From assembly GCA_016714015.1 (NCBI GenBank), contig JADJNZ010000006.1:248001-312000 (forward strand): a stretch of 64,000 nucleotides of DNA, in the 5' to 3' direction. Positions 60,229 to 64,000 of this stretch are shown piece by piece. The DNA comes from Gemmatimonadota bacterium (GTDB lineage Bacteria; Gemmatimonadota; Gemmatimonadetes; Gemmatimonadales; Gemmatimonadaceae). The notes under the pieces were generated by a model. That model was not told where the DNA came from, did not search any database, and saw only the letters and a list, made by a program, of their open reading frames with translations. A program made the translations under genes and the position numbers. How positions within the stretch are numbered: the stretch's first letter is position 1; every line of letters begins with the position of its first letter.

Positions 60229-61584
60229 CGACTGCTCCAGGTCCGCGGCGATGTACGCCATCACCGCCATCGCGGCGACCACTCGGCGCACCTCGGCCGG
60301 CTTGAGCTTGTCCGGCGTGTCCGCGTCAGTGTGATGGAACCAGAAGTACCGCGAGTCGTCGACGTTGAGGCCCATCCCCGGGACACCGGTCTGCATGATG
60401 GGCCCGATGTCCGCGCCGCCGCCCGAGGCCCCGATGGTGCCGGCCCCGATCGGTGCGAGCAGCGACCCGATCGCCTCGATGGCTGCGCGCGCGGCCGGCG
60501 GGCCGGTGAAGCCGAAGCCGGTGGGCGCGAAGACGCCGCCGTCCGACTCGATCGCGAGCTGGTGCACCTCGCGCTGGTGCTGGTCGCGGTACGCCGCGCC
60601 ACCGCGACCCCCGTTCTCCTCGTTGGTCCACCCCACCACGCGGATCGTGCGCCGCGGCGTGAGGCCGAGGCGCTTGAGGAGCCGGATCGCCTCCCACGCG
60701 ACGACCACGCCACCCCCGTCATCCATCGCGCCGCTGCCGACGTCCCACGAATCGATGTGGCCGCCCATCACCACGATCTCCGACGGCTTCTCACGGCCGA
60801 CGAGCTCGCCCATCACGTTGTGGCTCTGCGCGTCCGGGAGCATCTGCGCGCTCATGCGCAGCGTGACGCGGACCTTCTCGCCGCGCGCGATCATCCGGCG
60901 GATCATCATCGCGTCCTCGGCGGTGACGCTCGCATGCGGGATGCGCGTGACGGTGGAGTCGTAGGCCATGTTGCCGGTGTGCGGCGTGCGCATGGAGTAC
61001 GGGCCGGCGCTGCGGGCGAGCGAGGCCACCGCGCCGGCCTTCGCCGCGGCGATCGCGCCCTGCCGACGGAAGGCACCGTTGAACCCGTAGTCGCGCCATT
61101 CGGCGTCGTACAGCACGATCCGCCCCTTCGCCTCGCTCGCGCGGGCCGCGAGCTCCTCGAAGGTCCCGACGACCATCACCTCGGCGGTGATCCCGCCGGG
61201 CGGGGTCGCGATGCTGCCGCCGAGTCCGAGCATCGGAAGCGACATGCGACGGGGCGAGACGAGCTCGAGCGATTCCGCGCCACGGACCCAGTGCGGGACC
61301 ATCACCGGATCCTTGCGGACGTTGGCGAGCCCGTCGGCCCGCATCGTCGCCGCGACCCAGTCGATCGCCTGCTCGAGCGCCGCCGAGCCGGAGAGGCGGT
61401 GCCCGAAGCGGTCGGAGAGCTCGGCGATGCGGTCCCAAGCGCCCACCGAGTCCGCCTCGGCCGCCGCGATGATCCGGTTCGCGACGTCGCGATAGCGGGC
61501 GGGGATGGCGTCCGGGGCCTGCGCCTCGAGAGGGGCAACGAGCGTCACCGCGAGGGCGACGAGGGCGGGAAGACGGTGGCGCAT
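60217..61584 (-). CDS. Secreted M28-family peptidase (carboxypeptidase Q-like)
   Basis: A 455-residue peptidase with signal peptide MRHRLPALVALAVTLVAPLE. Zinc ligands are seen in VVMGGHIDSWDVGSGAMDDG, NEENGGRGGAAYRDQH and SRYFWFHHTDADTPDKL. The domain order with a PA-like insert matches plasma glutamate carboxypeptidase (PGCP/CPQ). It degrades peptides outside the cytoplasm. ATG 61584 chosen for the signal peptide; the 12-bp 3' overlap is with the acyl-CoA synthetase. Confidence 0.9.
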   Translation of the reverse strand: MRHRLPALVALAVTLVAPLEAQAPDAIPARYRDVANRIIAAAEADSVGAWDRIAELSDRFGHRLSGSAALEQAIDWVAATMRADGLANVRKDPVMVPHWVRGAESLELVSPRRMSLPMLGLGGSIATPPGGITAEVMVVGTFEELAARASEAKGRIVLYDAEWRDYGFNGAFRRQGAIAAAKAGAVASLARSAGPYSMRTPHTGNMAYDSTVTRIPHASVTAEDAMMIRRMIARGEKVRVTLRMSAQMLPDAQSHNVMGELVGREKPSEIVVMGGHIDSWDVGSGAMDDGGGVVVAWEAIRLLKRLGLTPRRTIRVVGWTNEENGGRGGAAYRDQHQREVHQLAIESDGGVFAPTGFGFTGPPAARAAIEAIGSLLAPIGAGTIGASGGGADIGPIMQTGVPGMGLNVDDSRYFWFHHTDADTPDKLKPAEVRRVVAAMAVMAYIAADLEQSLRQ

Positions 61585-61743
61585 GGGGGCCTCTGGGAAT
61601 GGACGGTCCCGCAATATCACGGCGCGGGAGACGACACGCCATCACGCGGTTCATCGAGTTCTAATGCAGGGGCCATCTCGACGACATCTTTCCGGTGCAT
61701 GATGGGTCCGAAGATCGCCACCCTCCGAACCCGGAGCCTTCCG

Positions 61744-62919
61744 ATGTCGCTTCACTCGCCCCTCGCGATCGCCGCGAGCGCGGTCCTCCTCGTATCCCGC
61801 GCGCTCGCTGGTCAGGGCACGCCCACCGTGCCTCCGGTCCGGCTCTCGCCGGCGAACGCGACGCACCCCGCCGAGTTCACCGTGGTCGCCGGCATGCGCG
61901 AGCTCTCCGACGGGCGCGTCCTCGTCACGGACGAGAAGGATGGTGTGCTCGTCGCCGTCGACTTCCGCGCGGGTACATCGCTCGCGGTCGGCCGCACGGG
62001 CAATGGCCCCGGCGAGTACCGACAGGTCGGGCGCCTCTGGCCGCTCGGAGGCGACTCGACCCTGCTCAAGGAACCGTTCGCGCCGCGCTGGCTCCTCTTG
62101 CGGGGCGTCGAGGTGGTCGCGACGCTCGGCCCCGGCGATCCGACCGTCCGCGCCGTGGGCATGATGCCCATCATGGGAAGCGACACGAGGGGCGGGATCG
62201 GCGTCGTGCAGTTCGGTCGAGACGCGAGCGGTCGGCCGACGCTCGACGACTCGCTGTTGCTCGTGCGCGTGGCGCGTCCGTCGCTCCGCGTCGACACGAT
62301 CACGCGGCTCGGGTCGCCCACACAGTGGGAGCGTGGTGCGGGCGTGACGCCGTCACCTCCGGCGGTCGCCGCCGCGGGGGGCGGCGCCCCCGCGGAGCGC
62401 CGCTACGCTCTCGGGCTCCAGGTGCAGGATCAGGTCGCGGTCTTCGCCGACGGATGGATCGCCATCGCGCGAACGGATCCGTACCGAGTCGATTGGTGCG
62501 CGCCGGGCCGCGCCTGCGCGATCGGGCGCCCGCTCGACACGACACGACCGCCGATGTCCGCGCGCGAGCGTCAGGCGTACCTGCAGGCGATGCAGCAGAT
62601 GCGCGGGTGGCCGCCCACCACGGATGTGTCGGCCGTGAGCGGCTGGCCGAACGTGATCCCGCCCTTCACCATGCCCTCGCAAAGGATCGACGGGAGCGCG
62701 GTGCTCGCGATGCCCGACGGACGACTGATGGTCGAACGACTCCCGACCGCGGAGTCACGGATGCGGCGATACGACATCGTCTCGCGTCGCGGCGAGATCG
62801 CGGGGCGTGTGCTGCTCCCCTTCGCCGAGCGGATCGTCGGCTTCGGAGCGCGGGCGGTGTACCTGGCGGTCGCCGATGCGGATGGCGTGGAGCGCTTGCG
62901 ACGGCATGCGTGGCCGTGA
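61744..62919 (+). CDS. Secreted propeller-like protein (6-bladed type)
   Basis: A 391-residue exported protein: leader MSLHSPLAIAASAVLLVSRA, then strands of the 6-bladed propeller kind found in many secreted Gemmatimonadota proteins (RVLVTDEKDGVLVAVDFRAG, GRTGNGPGEYRQVGRLWPL, FADGWIAIARTDPYRVDW). No catalytic signature. ATG 61744 with GGAG about 8 bases upstream is preferred over ATG 61699. It may bind a ligand or protein. Transcribed toward the class C hydrolase. Confidence 0.75.
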   Translation: MSLHSPLAIAASAVLLVSRALAGQGTPTVPPVRLSPANATHPAEFTVVAGMRELSDGRVLVTDEKDGVLVAVDFRAGTSLAVGRTGNGPGEYRQVGRLWPLGGDSTLLKEPFAPRWLLLRGVEVVATLGPGDPTVRAVGMMPIMGSDTRGGIGVVQFGRDASGRPTLDDSLLLVRVARPSLRVDTITRLGSPTQWERGAGVTPSPPAVAAAGGGAPAERRYALGLQVQDQVAVFADGWIAIARTDPYRVDWCAPGRACAIGRPLDTTRPPMSARERQAYLQAMQQMRGWPPTTDVSAVSGWPNVIPPFTMPSQRIDGSAVLAMPDGRLMVERLPTAESRMRRYDIVSRRGEIAGRVLLPFAERIVGFGARAVYLAVADADGVERLRRHAWP

Positions 62920-63002
62920 GGCGCGCCGATTGACAATGGCCGAACGCGGGGTCCCCGGGTAGTTTCGCAGGCGTCCCCACCGCCTCCTCCCCGAGCCCCT
63001 GC

Positions 63003-64000
63003 ATGCGCCGCCTCCTCGCCCTCGCACTCCTCCCCGCCGCCGCTCCGCTCTTCGCGCAGGTCCCGCTGACCGTCGGTCGCCCCGTCGAGCGGACGCTCGT
63101 CCGCGGCGACACGGCGCGCTACACCATCGATGCCGACTCCGGCATGCTGCTCCGCCTCACCGTCGAGCAGCGCTCGGTGAACGCGATCGTGCGCGTGATG
63201 GGACCGCGCAACGCGGCGCTGACCGTGCGGAACGAGCTGCGGCGCGGCACCGAGCGCGTCCAGGTCGAGACGGTCGCGAAGGGACCCCACGTCATCCAGG
63301 TGTTCCCCGACTCGGCGGGTGGCGAGTTCGTGCTCACGCTCGTCGCGCGAGAGCCGCTCTCGACCGACCCGAAGCGGCTCGTCGACCAGCTGCTGGCTCC
63401 CTGGGACCGTCGCGACGGGCCGGGGGCCGCCGTCGCCGTCTGGCGGGGCGGCCGCACGCTCTTCGCCAAGGGCTACGGCATGGCGAACCTCGCCTACGAC
63501 GTGCCCTTCACCGCGGCGACGCCGACGAACATCGGCTCGACGTCGAAGCAGTTCACCGCCTTCGCGATCATGCTGCTCGTGGAGGAAGGGAAGCTCTCGC
63601 TCGACGACGACGTGCGCACGCACCTCCCCGAGATCCCCGACCTCGGCAAGGTCGTCACGGTGCGCCACCTCCTGACGCACACGAGCGGCTACCGCGAGGT
63701 CTACAACGCGATGCTCCTCGCCGCGCGTCGGATGGACGAGGGCGACTTCCTCTCGCGCGACGAGATCCTCGGGTCGGTGCAGCGTCAGCCGGCCCTGCAG
63801 AACGCGCCAGGGGCGGAGTTCAACTACAACAACACCGCCTTCGCGATGCTGGCGATGATCGTCGAGCGGAAGAGCGGGCTGCCCTTCCCCGAGTTCATGG
63901 CGACGCGCGTCTTCGGTCCGCTCGGGATGACGCAGACCGTCGTGCGCGCCGACCGCCACGGCACGGTGCGTGGCGCGACGACCGGCTATTCGCGCGGCGC
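63003..64000 (+). CDS. Class C beta-lactamase-type serine hydrolase, 5' part
   Basis: The open frame starts at ATG 63003 with signal peptide MRRLLALALLPAAAPLFAQ and runs off the right edge after 332 complete codons. A beta-sandwich domain (about 20-120) precedes the penicillin-binding-type domain. The SxxK motif is in NIGSTSKQFTAF and the YxN motif in AEFNYNNTAFAML. HLLTHTSGY is typical of class C/Pfam beta-lactamase hydrolases. The third motif is beyond the window. It may be an esterase or D-aminopeptidase rather than an antibiotic-resistance enzyme. Confidence 0.88.
   Translation, partial: MRRLLALALLPAAAPLFAQVPLTVGRPVERTLVRGDTARYTIDADSGMLLRLTVEQRSVNAIVRVMGPRNAALTVRNELRRGTERVQVETVAKGPHVIQVFPDSAGGEFVLTLVAREPLSTDPKRLVDQLLAPWDRRDGPGAAVAVWRGGRTLFAKGYGMANLAYDVPFTAATPTNIGSTSKQFTAFAIMLLVEEGKLSLDDDVRTHLPEIPDLGKVVTVRHLLTHTSGYREVYNAMLLAARRMDEGDFLSRDEILGSVQRQPALQNAPGAEFNYNNTAFAMLAMIVERKSGLPFPEFMATRVFGPLGMTQTVVRADRHGTVRGATTGYSRG

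Noticed and set aside
63003..64000. Antibiotic-resistance beta-lactamase
   Set aside because: SxxK and YxN motifs are shared by many esterases and peptidases, an extra N-terminal domain is present, and the third motif is outside the window, so only a general serine hydrolase call is justified.

Overview
The window is GC-rich, almost gap-free bacterial chromosome. No marker gene fixes the taxon, but the gene set suggests Gemmatimonadota (inference). The evidence is a DUF5916 outer-membrane-type protein, carboxypeptidase-regulatory-like and plug-like exported proteins, many secreted M1/M24/M28 peptidases and CocE-type hydrolases, glutaminyl-tRNA synthetase, futalosine-pathway genes and very high GC. 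Many starts are GTG, and ATGA/GTGA/TGATG stop-start overlaps are common, so most genes sit in tightly coupled operons.

Layout. 1-10130: chromosomal backbone with a DUF5916 protein, two exported proteins, an FkbM-like methyltransferase, glnS, the overlapping mqnB-mqnD pair, and a two-gene exported unit (an HEXXH lipoprotein and its partner). 10197-17767: a compact 7.5-kb integrative element inserted in the 3' half of a tRNA-Gln(CTG) gene. It has perfect 50-bp att repeats, paired candidate arm-type integrase sites near both ends, a tyrosine integrase, a zinc-ribbon protein, a Panacea (DUF4065) antitoxin with a linked candidate toxin, a repressor divergent from an AlpA-like regulator, and an overlapping operon headed by a replication-initiator-like protein. 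It carries no virion genes. 17721-23407: tRNA-Gln, a YfiT/DinB enzyme, tRNA-Ala(CGC), class II photolyase, a Tat-leader class V PLP enzyme coupled to a serine/threonine dehydratase, and a short decayed stretch.

23469-29230: two coupled peptidases (M1, M24) and a large Ig-like/zincin lipoprotein. A 17-unit, 21-bp minisatellite follows at 29351-29707. 29865-36731: small membrane proteins, an ArsR-SRPBCC pair, DUF2809, a lipoprotein, DUF4256, a Ser/Thr kinase and a second dehydratase paralogue. 36777-51761: a Tat-exported GMC oxidoreductase and its small subunit, CocE hydrolase, a molybdopterin-domain protein, MauG/MbnH-like dihaem protein, carboxylesterase, GNAT, DinB, M19-like protein, M28 peptidase, YggT and KatG.

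51860-60228: an S51 peptidase and a divergent catabolic locus. A penicillin-acylase-type amidase is transcribed leftwards. MaoC hydratase, MFS transporter, TetR regulator, phosphotriesterase-family hydrolase and acyl-CoA ligase are transcribed rightwards as one overlapping operon. A repeated operator-like motif lies between the two. The set reads as uptake, deacylation or ring opening, CoA activation and hydration of an N-acylated compound such as an acyl-homoserine lactone. 60217-64000: an M28 peptidase, a secreted propeller-like protein and a truncated class C beta-lactamase-type serine hydrolase.

The two most interesting items are the tRNA-Gln element (satellite-like, with a Panacea toxin-antitoxin pair and clear integrase-site architecture) and the acylase/lactonase/CoA-ligase locus.
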